Shown: one piece after another, positions 8,735 through 17,473 of the stretch | Layout: each line of letters starts with the position of its first letter | How positions within the stretch are numbered: the stretch's first letter is position 1 | Source of the DNA: an uncultured Clostridia bacterium | GTDB lineage: Bacteria > Bacillota > Clostridia > TANB77 > CAG-508 | Length of the DNA stretch: 64,000 nucleotides | Reading direction: 5' to 3' | Assembly (NCBI GenBank): GCA_934141555.1 | Contig: CAKPCK010000001.1 | Location: 1-64,000, forward strand | Notes under the pieces: model-generated | What the model was told of the DNA's origin: nothing | The model's database searches: none | What the model saw: only the letters and a program-made list of their open reading frames with translations | Position numbers and translations under genes: made by a program

Positions 8735-10189
8735 ATGGAAGAATTTAAAGTTGTAATGCAAATATTATATAAAGAAAACAAATATTTAATTTTATTAAAT
8801 ACAAAACATCAAAAATATTTTTTAAAAATATTAGATGATGAAAAATTTATGTATCCAACAATGCAAGAATTTACAGAATTATATAGTATTTTTGAAAACA
8901 ATGAAATAAGAAATAAATGTTATCAAAAAGGTTTTCAACAAGCTGAAAACAATTCAAAATTTAAACATAAAAAGTTAAAATTTGAACCTAAAATTATTTT
9001 AGAAAAGACTTTAGTTTCCCTAGTAACAGCAATTGCAATTTTAAATGCTGGACAAAGTGTAAAAGCTGAGTGGAATAATCAAGAGATAATTAACAAAGAC
9101 CAGATTCAGAATCAAATTGATTTAATAGGAAGAGAAGATATTAATCAAGAAAATTCAAGCAATGAATTAGTAACGATTCAAAGATTTGCACCAAATGAGT
9201 ATAAGTTATTAACAGGAAATTCTGGAAGAGATTTATATTTTGACTCTGTAGATGAGTTTTCTACCTACTTAGGCGGAGAAAAAGTAACATATCAAGAAAT
9301 TGAAAATAAAATTCGTCAAAGTAAAAATATCCCACAAAAGTATAAGGGGATTTTAATAGAAGGCTTAGAAAATCTAAAAGAAACAATGCCTAATTTAAAC
9401 TTATCTGTGTTAAATCAACATTTAAATAGAGGATTAAAAATTGTGGAAAAAACAGGTAAGGAAATTACTGAGCAAGAAGGAAAAAATTCTATAGCAGCAT
9501 TTGACAAATCAAACAGTACAATGATTGTAAATCCTCAAAATGTTAATGAAGAAACTTTGTTACATGAATTAGCACATGCAATTACAGGAATTATAATGCA
9601 AAAATATGGAAAAAATATATACATGGGAACTGAAGCAATAATTTATTTTAAAGATAGTGAACAATTAGAAATATATGGAAGTGGATTCTCAGAGGGAATT
9701 GCAGATATTATTGCTCAAAAAGCATTAGGTGACAAAGGAATTCAAAATGGTAGTTATCAACCAATAAGTGAGCAGTTAGAAGTAATGTTAAATGTAACGA
9801 AAATGAATTCAACAGATTTTGTGAATAAAGGTACAACTCGATTTATTCAAAATTCTAAAAAAGTAGGAGTAGAAAATGTTTATGATAATATATCTAGTTG
9901 TGATATGTTATGCACAGCTTTACAAAAAGGAATGAGTATAAAATCAGAAATGAATGTTAAACAGAATTTGTATGATTTTTTAATAAATTATGCTTCAAAA
10001 CAATTAAGAGAAGGAATGAGCAAAGAAAAAGTAATAAAAAGTATAGACAATGCAATATTTAATACAACATTTTCAAATATGGTTGTATTTGAGGATGGTA
10101 AAGCTGTAGAAAGTTTTGAAATGATGGATTTGAGAAATGAAATAGTAAATGAAATTCAAAAACAAAAAATAGAAATTGAAAGAGATTAG
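8735..10189 (+). CDS. membrane-anchored HExxH metallopeptidase-like protein
   Basis: A 484-residue protein not assigned to a named family. Residues 1-88 are charged and presumably cytoplasmic. Residues about 89-108 form a hydrophobic segment ending near a possible A-x-A site, so the rest may be outside the membrane, anchored or released. H277-E-L-A-H281 fits the zincin motif, and E320 in G-F-S-E-G-I-A-D is a candidate third zinc ligand, as in gluzincins. It starts 21 bases after pgeF and precedes ldcA. The substrate is unknown; peptidoglycan-related neighbours suggest an envelope role, which is an inference. Confidence 0.75.
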   Translation: MEEFKVVMQILYKENKYLILLNTKHQKYFLKILDDEKFMYPTMQEFTELYSIFENNEIRNKCYQKGFQQAENNSKFKHKKLKFEPKIILEKTLVSLVTAIAILNAGQSVKAEWNNQEIINKDQIQNQIDLIGREDINQENSSNELVTIQRFAPNEYKLLTGNSGRDLYFDSVDEFSTYLGGEKVTYQEIENKIRQSKNIPQKYKGILIEGLENLKETMPNLNLSVLNQHLNRGLKIVEKTGKEITEQEGKNSIAAFDKSNSTMIVNPQNVNEETLLHELAHAITGIIMQKYGKNIYMGTEAIIYFKDSEQLEIYGSGFSEGIADIIAQKALGDKGIQNGSYQPISEQLEVMLNVTKMNSTDFVNKGTTRFIQNSKKVGVENVYDNISSCDMLCTALQKGMSIKSEMNVKQNLYDFLINYASKQLREGMSKEKVIKSIDNAIFNTTFSNMVVFEDGKAVESFEMMDLRNEIVNEIQKQKIEIERD

Positions 10190-10233
10190 AGAGATACAAG
10201 AGGACATAAAATTATATGTATAAGGAGGAAGAA

Positions 10234-11151
10234 TTGATAATCCCAGAGAAATTAAAAAAAGGCGATTTGATAGGAGTTGTTGCACCATCAAATCCCATAA
10301 TTGGAGAAAATATAGAAGAAATTCAAAGTGCAAAAAAAATAATTGAAAATTTAGGTTTTAAAGTGAAATTTGCTACAAATTTATTTTCAAATACAAATAA
10401 ATATAGTTCGAGTGCCAAGGAAAAAGCACAAGATATAAATGAGATGTTTGAAGATAAAATGATAAAAATGATATGGTGTGCTAAAGGTGGAGAAAATAGT
10501 AATTCAACATTTGAATATCTTAATTTTGAATTAATAAAACAAAATCCTAAAATAATTTGTGGATATAGTGATATAACATCATTAACAAATATAATAACTC
10601 AAAGAACAGGTTTAATTACATATAGTAGTACAAATTTTAAAACAATTGCAACAGATGAAACAGATTATAGTTTAAAACAAGTATTAAGCAGATTTGTAGA
10701 AGGAAATTTGCAATTAGGGGAATCAGAAGATTACAAAATAATTCAAAAAGGAAGGGGAGAAGGAAAACTAATTGGCGGAAATTTAAGTTTGACAAGAGCT
10801 TTGGTATCAGGAAAATATAATATAGATTTCACAGACAAAATATTATTTCTAGAGGAATTGGGATTTGAAACAGATCCTGCTCTTATAAGTAATTATTTAT
10901 ATTATATGAAACAAAATGAAGTATTTAAAAAAGTAAAAGGTATATGGCTAGGAAATTATACACACGAAAGTCAAATAACATTAGAACAAATTTTGTTAGA
11001 TACAATAGGTGATGAATTTAAAGGGCCAATTATAAAATCAGATAATTTTGGGCATATCGAGAAAAAAATAGTAGTTCCAATAGGAACAAATGCTCAAATA
11101 GACACGGCTATGAAATTACCAATTAAATTGTTGGAAAATTGTGTAAAATAA
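10234..11151 (+). CDS. ldcA: LD-carboxypeptidase, S66 family
   Basis: Muramoyl-tetrapeptide (LD) carboxypeptidase, which removes the terminal D-alanine from tetrapeptides in peptidoglycan recycling. The S66 motifs are present: V-V-A-P-S-N-P at the N-terminus, the nucleophile serine in G-Y-S-D-I-T, a glutamate in F-L-E-E-L-G, and the histidine in N-F-G-H-I-E near the C-terminus. I place the start at TTG 10234, because the perfect AAGGAGG (10222-10228) lies five bases before it; the ATG at 10216 would put that site inside the gene. Length is about 305 residues, normal for the family. Confidence 0.9.
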   Translation: MIIPEKLKKGDLIGVVAPSNPIIGENIEEIQSAKKIIENLGFKVKFATNLFSNTNKYSSSAKEKAQDINEMFEDKMIKMIWCAKGGENSNSTFEYLNFELIKQNPKIICGYSDITSLTNIITQRTGLITYSSTNFKTIATDETDYSLKQVLSRFVEGNLQLGESEDYKIIQKGRGEGKLIGGNLSLTRALVSGKYNIDFTDKILFLEELGFETDPALISNYLYYMKQNEVFKKVKGIWLGNYTHESQITLEQILLDTIGDEFKGPIIKSDNFGHIEKKIVVPIGTNAQIDTAMKLPIKLLENCVK

Positions 11152-11210
11152 AAAAGGATTCAAAAATTCAAAATACTTTTTGGTATAATGGATTTTGAAT
11201 CCTTTTATTA
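11152..11210. terminator. bidirectional terminator
   Basis: A 14-bp perfect stem (AAAAGGATTCAAAA at 11152-11165 with its complement at 11193-11206), A-rich on one side and T-rich on the other, lies between the convergent ldcA and radical SAM genes. Confidence 0.85.
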
Positions 11211-12143
11211 ATTTTTAAAATATTTTCCTTGCCATAAGTCATTATCGCGAAGATATTTATCAAGACCATTCATAATCCATTTTTTGTGAGAATTCCAATC
11301 AGGAGCAACAAGCAAATCTTTAGGAGCATCACCTGAAATACGATGAATAACAATATTAGGATTAATATGTGATAAAATATATCCTGCACATTCTAAGTAA
11401 TATTCAAGAGAAATAGGAGAATATGTTCCATCATAATACATATTAGCTAAAACTGTGTTTTTAACTACATAAGTGCAATGAATTTTTAAACCTTGAATAT
11501 TGTGTTTATTAATAAAAGTAACAGTGTTTTTTATATCTTCGAAAGACTCATTTGGCAATCCAACCATGATATGTGTAACAATATCAATATTATATTTATT
11601 AAGTAAAGAAACAGCATCTGAAAACTGTTGTGAAGAATAACCTCTATTAATTAATTTACCAGTTTCATAATTAGAAGTCTGTAAACCAAGTTCAACCCAA
11701 ATATAATATTTATTGCAATAAGATTTTAATAGTTTGCAAACATCTTCATTTATACAATCAGGACGAGTAGCAATAGCTAAAGCAACAATTTTATCATCAA
11801 TTAAAGCAGAATCATATTTAAGTTTTAAATTATGAATAGAATCATAAGTATTAGTAAAATTCTGAAAATAGGCAATAAATTTATTTGCTCTTTTAGCTTT
11901 GTATGTTGTAAAATAATTTTTGACTTGGCTAGAAATAAAGTCTTTAATACTATATGAATTAGATTGAAATTTTATATGATCACCAGATCCTCGGTTACTG
12001 CAAAAAATACAGCCACCCTTGCTAATAGTTCCATCTCTATTAGGACATGAAAAACCTCCATCAATACAGATTTTTAAAGTTCGTTCACCAAATTTATCTT
12101 TCAAATATTTATTTAAATGTTTATATCTCTCTAAATTTTCCAT
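11208..12143 (-). CDS. radical SAM protein, TIGR01212 (YtqA/YhcC-like)
   Basis: A radical SAM enzyme of the TIGR01212 group with unknown substrate. The cluster motif is C-x(7)-C-x-F-C-S-N-R within residues 28-45, preceded by C-I-D-G-G-F-S-C-P-N-R-D-G. The rest matches the family (E-L-G-L-Q-T and V-T-H-I-M-V-G-L-P). I choose ATG 12143 (M-E-N-L-E-R-Y-K-H-L), because the longer frame starts at a TTG that lies upstream of the -10 element of the only visible promoter. The mRNA would then be almost leaderless. Confidence 0.9.
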   Translation of the reverse strand: MENLERYKHLNKYLKDKFGERTLKICIDGGFSCPNRDGTISKGGCIFCSNRGSGDHIKFQSNSYSIKDFISSQVKNYFTTYKAKRANKFIAYFQNFTNTYDSIHNLKLKYDSALIDDKIVALAIATRPDCINEDVCKLLKSYCNKYYIWVELGLQTSNYETGKLINRGYSSQQFSDAVSLLNKYNIDIVTHIMVGLPNESFEDIKNTVTFINKHNIQGLKIHCTYVVKNTVLANMYYDGTYSPISLEYYLECAGYILSHINPNIVIHRISGDAPKDLLVAPDWNSHKKWIMNGLDKYLRDNDLWQGKYFKN

Positions 12144-12152
12144 AATAAAAAT

Positions 12153-12181
12153 AGTATAGCACAAAAACTTGAAAAAACCAA
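12153..12181 (-). promoter_or_regulatory. sigma-A promoter of the radical SAM gene
   Basis: On the minus strand, TTGGTT (12181-12176), a 17-base spacer and TATACT (12158-12153). The expected transcription start is about 3 bases before ATG 12143. Confidence 0.65.
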
Positions 12182-12293
12182 GACAATAATATATAATAAA
12201 TTCACATATTTATTTTGTACAAAAAATCACCAATTAGGTCACTTTTTATTATAAAATAAAAATAATTAAAAAAACAAATTTCAGGAGAAAATT

Positions 12294-13115
12294 ATGTTAA
12301 AAGAAAAAATTAGTGAATTGTCAGAAAATATGAAAAAAGATCATATAAATGAAAGTTCAGCACAATGTGCATATTATACAATATTATCATTTATACCATT
12401 TATAATGTTAGTAATAACACTTATACAGTATACAGGAATTGTACCTCAAACATTATTTGATGCAATATCAAAAATTGTACCATCAAGTATGAATGAAATG
12501 ATATTGGGAATTGTTCAAGAAGTTTATTCAAAATCAATAGGAACAATTTCAATATCTGTAATATTCACAATATGGGCAGCAGGAAAAGGATTATATGCAT
12601 TGACAAATGGATTACAAGTTGTGTATAATACGGGAAGTAAAAAAGAAACATCATACATATACAATAGAATAAAAGCAGTAGTTGAAACAATTGTATTTAT
12701 TATATTAATTGTGATGGGATTAACAGTATTAGTATTTGGAGATGGAATTATAAGTATAATAAAGGAAAAGTTTGGAACATTAAAAAATTATAATATAATA
12801 TCATCAATTTTTACAGAAATTGGGCTTATATTTATAACATTTATAATATTTTTATTATTATATAAATTTATGCCTAGACATAAAGTATCATTTAAATATC
12901 ATGTATATGGAGCTATATTTGGTGCAATAGCACTTAATATAATTTCATTTATATTTTCAAGATATTTAACAATATTTAAAGGTTTCTCAATAACATATGG
13001 AAGTTTAACAACATTAATGTTAATAATGATGTGGACATATTCATGTTTTTATGCATTATTTTTAGGCGCAGAATTAAATAAAATAATAAATCAAGGAAGG
13101 AAAAATAAAAAATGA
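12294..13115 (+). CDS. YihY/BrkB-family membrane protein
   Basis: A 273-residue integral membrane protein of the YihY/UPF0761 family, often mislabelled ribonuclease BN. The N-terminal signature is present (S-A-Q-C-A-Y-Y-T-I-L-S-F-I-P-F), followed by about six transmembrane helices and the late family pattern Y-G-S-L-T-T-L-M-L-I-M-M-W. An AGGAG site precedes the ATG. Its stop overlaps the next start by four bases, so the two genes are translationally coupled. Its transport or envelope role is not established. Confidence 0.9.
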   Translation: MLKEKISELSENMKKDHINESSAQCAYYTILSFIPFIMLVITLIQYTGIVPQTLFDAISKIVPSSMNEMILGIVQEVYSKSIGTISISVIFTIWAAGKGLYALTNGLQVVYNTGSKKETSYIYNRIKAVVETIVFIILIVMGLTVLVFGDGIISIIKEKFGTLKNYNIISSIFTEIGLIFITFIIFLLLYKFMPRHKVSFKYHVYGAIFGAIALNIISFIFSRYLTIFKGFSITYGSLTTLMLIMMWTYSCFYALFLGAELNKIINQGRKNKK

Positions 13116-13822
13116 ATATTGAAGAAATAAAAATATATATACTAATATTTTTTATATATGCATTTGCTGGATGGGTAATGGAAACAACATCAATATCAAT
13201 AAAAAACAAAAAGTTTGTAAATAGAGGATTTTTAATTGGGCCTGTTTGTCCAATTTATGGATATGGAGTAGTATTAGTAAGTTTATTATTACAGAAGTAT
13301 CAAAATGATATTATAGTAACATTTTTTATGTCTATAATAATTTGTGGTTTTTTAGAGTATTTTACAAGCTATTTTATGGAAATAATATTTAAAGCAAGAT
13401 GGTGGGATTATAGCAAAAGAAAATTTAATATTAATGGTAGAGTTTGTTTAGAAAATTTAGCATTATTTGGAATAGCAAGTTGTGTAATAATATATGTTAC
13501 AAATCCATTTATTATTAAATATTTAAGAATGATACCAAGTGTTGTACAAAATGTATTAATAGGAGCACTAGTAGCAATTCATTTGGTTGATAATATTGTA
13601 TCATATAAAATTATACTTAACTTGAAAAAGGTATCAAATGAAATTAAAGATGATACAATTGAAATTTCAGAAAAAGTTAAGAATATTATACATAGTAAAT
13701 CTAGACTATATAGAAGATTGGTAAATGCATTCCCTAATATAAAAGAAAAAGTTCAGTTTAAAAAATGGACTTTAAAAGAGAAACTAGAAGATATAAAAAA
13801 GAAAATAAAGAAAGAGGCTTAG
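13112..13822 (+). CDS. CmpB-type putative ABC-transporter permease (PF06541)
   Basis: A 236-residue membrane protein with the family signature F-A-G-W-V-M-E-T at residues 16-23 and R-G-F-L-I-G-P-V-C-P-I-Y-G-Y-G after the first helix. There are about five hydrophobic segments and then a charged, lysine-rich cytoplasmic tail. No ATPase gene is adjacent, so the transporter label comes from the family name only. It overlaps the YihY gene by ATGA. Confidence 0.88.
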   Translation: MNIEEIKIYILIFFIYAFAGWVMETTSISIKNKKFVNRGFLIGPVCPIYGYGVVLVSLLLQKYQNDIIVTFFMSIIICGFLEYFTSYFMEIIFKARWWDYSKRKFNINGRVCLENLALFGIASCVIIYVTNPFIIKYLRMIPSVVQNVLIGALVAIHLVDNIVSYKIILNLKKVSNEIKDDTIEISEKVKNIIHSKSRLYRRLVNAFPNIKEKVQFKKWTLKEKLEDIKKKIKKEA

Positions 13823-13836
13823 GCTTCTTTTTTTTG
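13812..13836 (+). terminator. intrinsic terminator overlapping a stop codon
   Basis: AAGAGGC, the loop TTAG and GCTTCTT (one G-U pair), followed by a run of T. The loop contains the TAG stop of the preceding gene. Confidence 0.8.
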
Positions 13837-13909
13837 TTTTTAAATTAGAAAAAATTTATAGATAAAAAGACTAATTATGACAATTTTAGAAAAATTGTTT
13901 GAATAATTA

Positions 13910-13939
13910 TTTACAAAAATAAAGCCAAAATGTTATAAT
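13910..13939 (+). promoter_or_regulatory. sigma-A promoter of the pilin-like BIG2 gene
   Basis: TTTACA (13910-13915), an 18-base spacer and TATAAT (13934-13939), about 35 bases before the ATG, with AAAGGAGGGG between. Confidence 0.7.
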
Positions 13940-13974
13940 ATATTTAAGAGATTTTTACAAAGGAGGGGAATTAT

Positions 13975-16473
13975 ATGAGAAATAAAAAAGAAAAAGGTAT
14001 TTCAATGATAGCATTAATTGTAACTATAATAGTTTTAATGATTTTAGCAGTAGTATCAATACAAATATTGAGAAGTGACAATGGAATAATAAATCAAGCT
14101 AATAATGCAAAAAAAAGTAAAGTTGCAAGTGAAGAGATAGAATCAGTAAAATGGGCTGCAGCACAAGCAACAGGAGATGAAGAAAATGAAGCAGGAATAT
14201 TAACTAATGATAATGGAAAAGATTTAATAGATAAATATTTAAAAAAATATATTGATGAAAAAGCAGAAGCTTCAGATCAATTAGATTACACAATATACCA
14301 ACCAGGAGAAGTAGTTGAAGGAAAAGATATAGGTTTAACAAATGATGTATTTGTTGTTAAATTTAAAGAATCAGAAAACATTTATATTATAGATACAGAT
14401 GGAAACGTACATAAAGATACAGGTGGTAATATAAGTGAAGAAATTGCTAAAAGAGATGGTATTATATTATCAAATGATACTATGGAAGTAAATAATGAAA
14501 CAACACATACAATAACGATAACGACAAATGCTAAAGATTTGAAAATAACAAATTCAAATGATTCTGTTATAGAATTAACAGAAAAAACTGATAAACAAAT
14601 AACATTTGTTGCAAAAGCAATAGGAAGATCTACAATAACTGTGGAAACAGAAAATGGAAAGAAAGCAAGATGTTATGTATTAGTACATCAAGAACCAAAA
14701 AAATTAACCCTTGATGTTACAAATATAATGTTCGATTTATCAGAAAATATTAAAGAACATCAAGTTACAGCAACAATAGAACCAACGACAACAAATTATA
14801 ATACAGAAATAACATGGACAAGTAGTAATCCAAGTGTTGCAGAAGTAAATTCTAGTGGAAATCCAGATGGACAATTAAAATCTACAGCAACAATAGTAGC
14901 AAAATCAAATGGTACAGCAACAATAACAGCTTCAACACCGAATGGAGTAACAGCAACATGTGAAGTAACAGTACATACAACTCCACAATCTATATCAATA
15001 AGTGGAACATTTGAATTAGATTTAAGTACTAATAATACTGAAAAATTAAATGTTGTATATAATCCAATAACATCAGATTATAGAAATATAATAAAATGGA
15101 CAAGCAGTGATACGAATGTAGCTCAAATAGACCAACAAGGAAATGTAACAGGAGTATCAAATGGAACGACAACAATAACTGCTGAGACAGAAAATGGAAA
15201 AACAGCAACATGTGAAGTAATAGTACATACAACTCCAAAATCAATAACTTTAAATAAATCATCATTGATGCTTGATATTTCAGTTAATAATGCTGAGACA
15301 TTATCTGTAGCAAGTTATAATCCAGATACTTCAGATATAAAGAGAGGAATAACATGGTCAAGTAATAATGCAGGAGTTGCAACAGTAGATAGTTTAACAG
15401 GAAAAGTAACAGCAAAATCAAATGGAAATGCAACAATAACAGCCACAACAGAAAATGGAAAAACAGCAACATGTGAAGTAACGGTACATACAAGTCCAAC
15501 GAAAATAACAATATCAGGAAAAACAGCATTAGATATAAGTGGGATTAACGGAAATAAATCTGAAAGGTTAACTGTTAATTATGAACCAGTAACATCAGAT
15601 ATTTATAGAGATATTACATGGGAAACTAGTAATGCTGGAATTGTAACAGTTAGTGGAGGAACAATAACAGGTACGGCAAATGGAAGTGCTACAATAAAAG
15701 CAACTACACAAAATGGAAAAAATGCTAGTTGTTCTGTAGCTGTACAAACATCAATATCAAGTATTTCATTAAACCATACTAGTGTAACGTTAGATTTAGT
15801 TGGAACAAAAACAGTGCAATTGACAGCAACTATAAATCCAGGAAGTCATACAGAAGGATATCATTGGACAACTTCAAACCAAAATGTTGCATCAGTAAGT
15901 AATAGTGGATATGTAACAGGTAAAGCAAATGGAAGTGTTACAATTAAAGCAGTAAGTTCAAGTGGTAAAGTTTCTGCAAGTTGTAGTATAACAGTAAAAA
16001 CTTCTGTTGCTGTAGCTAGTAATAGTACTAAGTCATCATATTCACTAGAAGGTGGATATACTACAACAGTATGTCATGAAGAAGAAAAACATTGTGTAGA
16101 AGGAAATTGTATTGCATGGGATAGAACATGTGTTGAGTATGAAGAAGACTTTTGGGGAGCTGTTAAATGTCATTTTTGGGATCAAAAATGTACAGAACAT
16201 GAAATAGTATGTCATGATGATTGTGTAGATGAAGAAGATATATGGCACAGTGGTTATACAAGAATTTCATTTAATTTAAATACTTCTGTAGATACAAGTA
16301 AACTAAAATTATCTTGGAGTGGATCTAATTCAGTTTCAATAAGCAGTTTATCAAAGAGTGGTACAAAATATTCTTTTACATTGTATAATGATTCTAGTAG
16401 TTATGCTAAAGGAAGTGTTACATTAGTATATAAAGATTCAAATGTAACATTATATACATGGACAATAAAATAA
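13975..16473 (+). CDS. pilin-like surface protein with six BIG2 domains and a Cys-rich patch
   Basis: This 832-residue protein begins with a type IV prepilin-like leader (K-E-K-G before I-S-M-I-A-L-I-V and a long hydrophobic helix), as in class III or pseudopilin-type signals. After a short charged linker, six bacterial Ig-like (BIG2) domains span roughly residues 160-680, each with W-T-S-S or W-E-T-S and a V-A-x-V-D/S-G turn. Residues 700-750 hold eight cysteines and several histidines and acidic residues. The C-terminus is a Ser-rich beta domain without LPxTG. The partner gene downstream encodes a CPYC oxidoreductase. It is probably a cell-surface adhesin or pilus tip; the exact role is unknown. 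Confidence 0.85.
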   Translation: MRNKKEKGISMIALIVTIIVLMILAVVSIQILRSDNGIINQANNAKKSKVASEEIESVKWAAAQATGDEENEAGILTNDNGKDLIDKYLKKYIDEKAEASDQLDYTIYQPGEVVEGKDIGLTNDVFVVKFKESENIYIIDTDGNVHKDTGGNISEEIAKRDGIILSNDTMEVNNETTHTITITTNAKDLKITNSNDSVIELTEKTDKQITFVAKAIGRSTITVETENGKKARCYVLVHQEPKKLTLDVTNIMFDLSENIKEHQVTATIEPTTTNYNTEITWTSSNPSVAEVNSSGNPDGQLKSTATIVAKSNGTATITASTPNGVTATCEVTVHTTPQSISISGTFELDLSTNNTEKLNVVYNPITSDYRNIIKWTSSDTNVAQIDQQGNVTGVSNGTTTITAETENGKTATCEVIVHTTPKSITLNKSSLMLDISVNNAETLSVASYNPDTSDIKRGITWSSNNAGVATVDSLTGKVTAKSNGNATITATTENGKTATCEVTVHTSPTKITISGKTALDISGINGNKSERLTVNYEPVTSDIYRDITWETSNAGIVTVSGGTITGTANGSATIKATTQNGKNASCSVAVQTSISSISLNHTSVTLDLVGTKTVQLTATINPGSHTEGYHWTTSNQNVASVSNSGYVTGKANGSVTIKAVSSSGKVSASCSITVKTSVAVASNSTKSSYSLEGGYTTTVCHEEEKHCVEGNCIAWDRTCVEYEEDFWGAVKCHFWDQKCTEHEIVCHDDCVDEEDIWHSGYTRISFNLNTSVDTSKLKLSWSGSNSVSISSLSKSGTKYSFTLYNDSSSYAKGSVTLVYKDSNVTLYTWTIK

Positions 16474-16490
16474 TAAAAGGAGAAAATCAA

Positions 16491-17150
16491 ATGAAAAAAA
16501 GTAAAACGATAATTACTATATTAACAATATTATTAATTATAAGCATAATTTCAATAATATTTCTAATTTTAAAAATGAATAAAAATAACAAAACTAATTT
16601 GAATCAGGAATTCTCTAAAGACGCATTTCAATTTAAGTATGACTATGAGGATTTAAACGGCATCCAAAATTCATCAGGAAATACATATAATACCGTAAAT
16701 ATAGATATAAATAATCCAATTCAATATGTTGATCTAGAAAAATTAGTTAATGTTATAGATACAGAAAATGCAATTATTTATATAAGTAGTCCAACATGTC
16801 CATATTGTAGAGCAACAGTAGAGATTTTATTAGAGACAGCAAAAGAATTAAATATAGAAAAGATATATTATTATGATGCTTTTAAGGAAAGAAGTATTGC
16901 TAATTATGATGAATTAATGAAAAAACTAGAAGATAAAGAAATTGTAACTTTTGGGGAAGATATGAAATATTCATGGGGAATACCATTACTTATAGAAACT
17001 AGAGATGGAGAAGTTGTTTCGAAAGTTAGTGGCGTAACATATAAATTAAATGAAGGCCAATCAAAATATGATTCTGTAACTGATGAACAAAAAAAGATAG
17101 TACATGATAGATATTATCAAAACTTAAAAAATTATTTAAATGAAAATTAA
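16491..17150 (+). CDS. membrane-anchored thioredoxin-fold protein (CPYC)
   Basis: A 219-residue protein with one N-terminal transmembrane helix (about residues 7-28) and an extracytoplasmic thioredoxin-like domain. The active site C103-P-Y-C106 follows a beta strand (I-I-Y-I-S-S-P-T), and the cis-proline strand is visible in S-W-G-I-P-L-L-I. The start is ATG 16491, eight bases after AAAGGAG; the longer frame would overlap the upstream gene. It follows the Cys-rich BIG2 protein by 17 bases, so it probably oxidises or isomerises disulfides in that protein. The link is an inference from context. Confidence 0.88.
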   Translation: MKKSKTIITILTILLIISIISIIFLILKMNKNNKTNLNQEFSKDAFQFKYDYEDLNGIQNSSGNTYNTVNIDINNPIQYVDLEKLVNVIDTENAIIYISSPTCPYCRATVEILLETAKELNIEKIYYYDAFKERSIANYDELMKKLEDKEIVTFGEDMKYSWGIPLLIETRDGEVVSKVSGVTYKLNEGQSKYDSVTDEQKKIVHDRYYQNLKNYLNEN

Positions 17151-17199
17151 TTTATAAAAGAAAGCTAAGTGTGTGACTAAATGTCAACAATTTAGGAGA

Positions 17200-17234
17200 A
17201 AGAAGAAGTTTTTATATAAAATTTCTTCTTTTTT
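17200..17234 (+). terminator. intrinsic terminator
   Basis: AGAAGAAG, a TATA-rich loop and TTTCTTCTTTTTT follow the thioredoxin-fold gene. The rest of the gap to uvrC (17235-17473) is AT-rich; I see no gene in it, only weak promoter-like elements such as TTGTCA at 17385. Confidence 0.75.
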
Positions 17235-17473
17235 GATATATAAATGAAAAAAGAAATTGTCTATATTTAGTTGATACATACAATAATTTATAAAGTTAAA
17301 TGCAGTACTTGTAAATTTAATGGCAATATAGTAAAATAAAAGTATGCTTAAAGTTCAGTTAATATGAAGAATGAAATAATAGCATTGTCAGTAACTATTG
17401 AAATATTATTAATGTTAACTATTATTAGATATAATTGAAATCAGAATGAATATATGGTAGGAAGTGGAAAGTT

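Noticed and set aside
10216..10233. ATG 10216 as the ldcA start
   Set aside because: The perfect AAGGAGG would lie inside the coding sequence; TTG 10234 is at the right distance.
17364..17438. 24-codon frame before uvrC
   Set aside because: No ribosome binding site and no distinctive composition.
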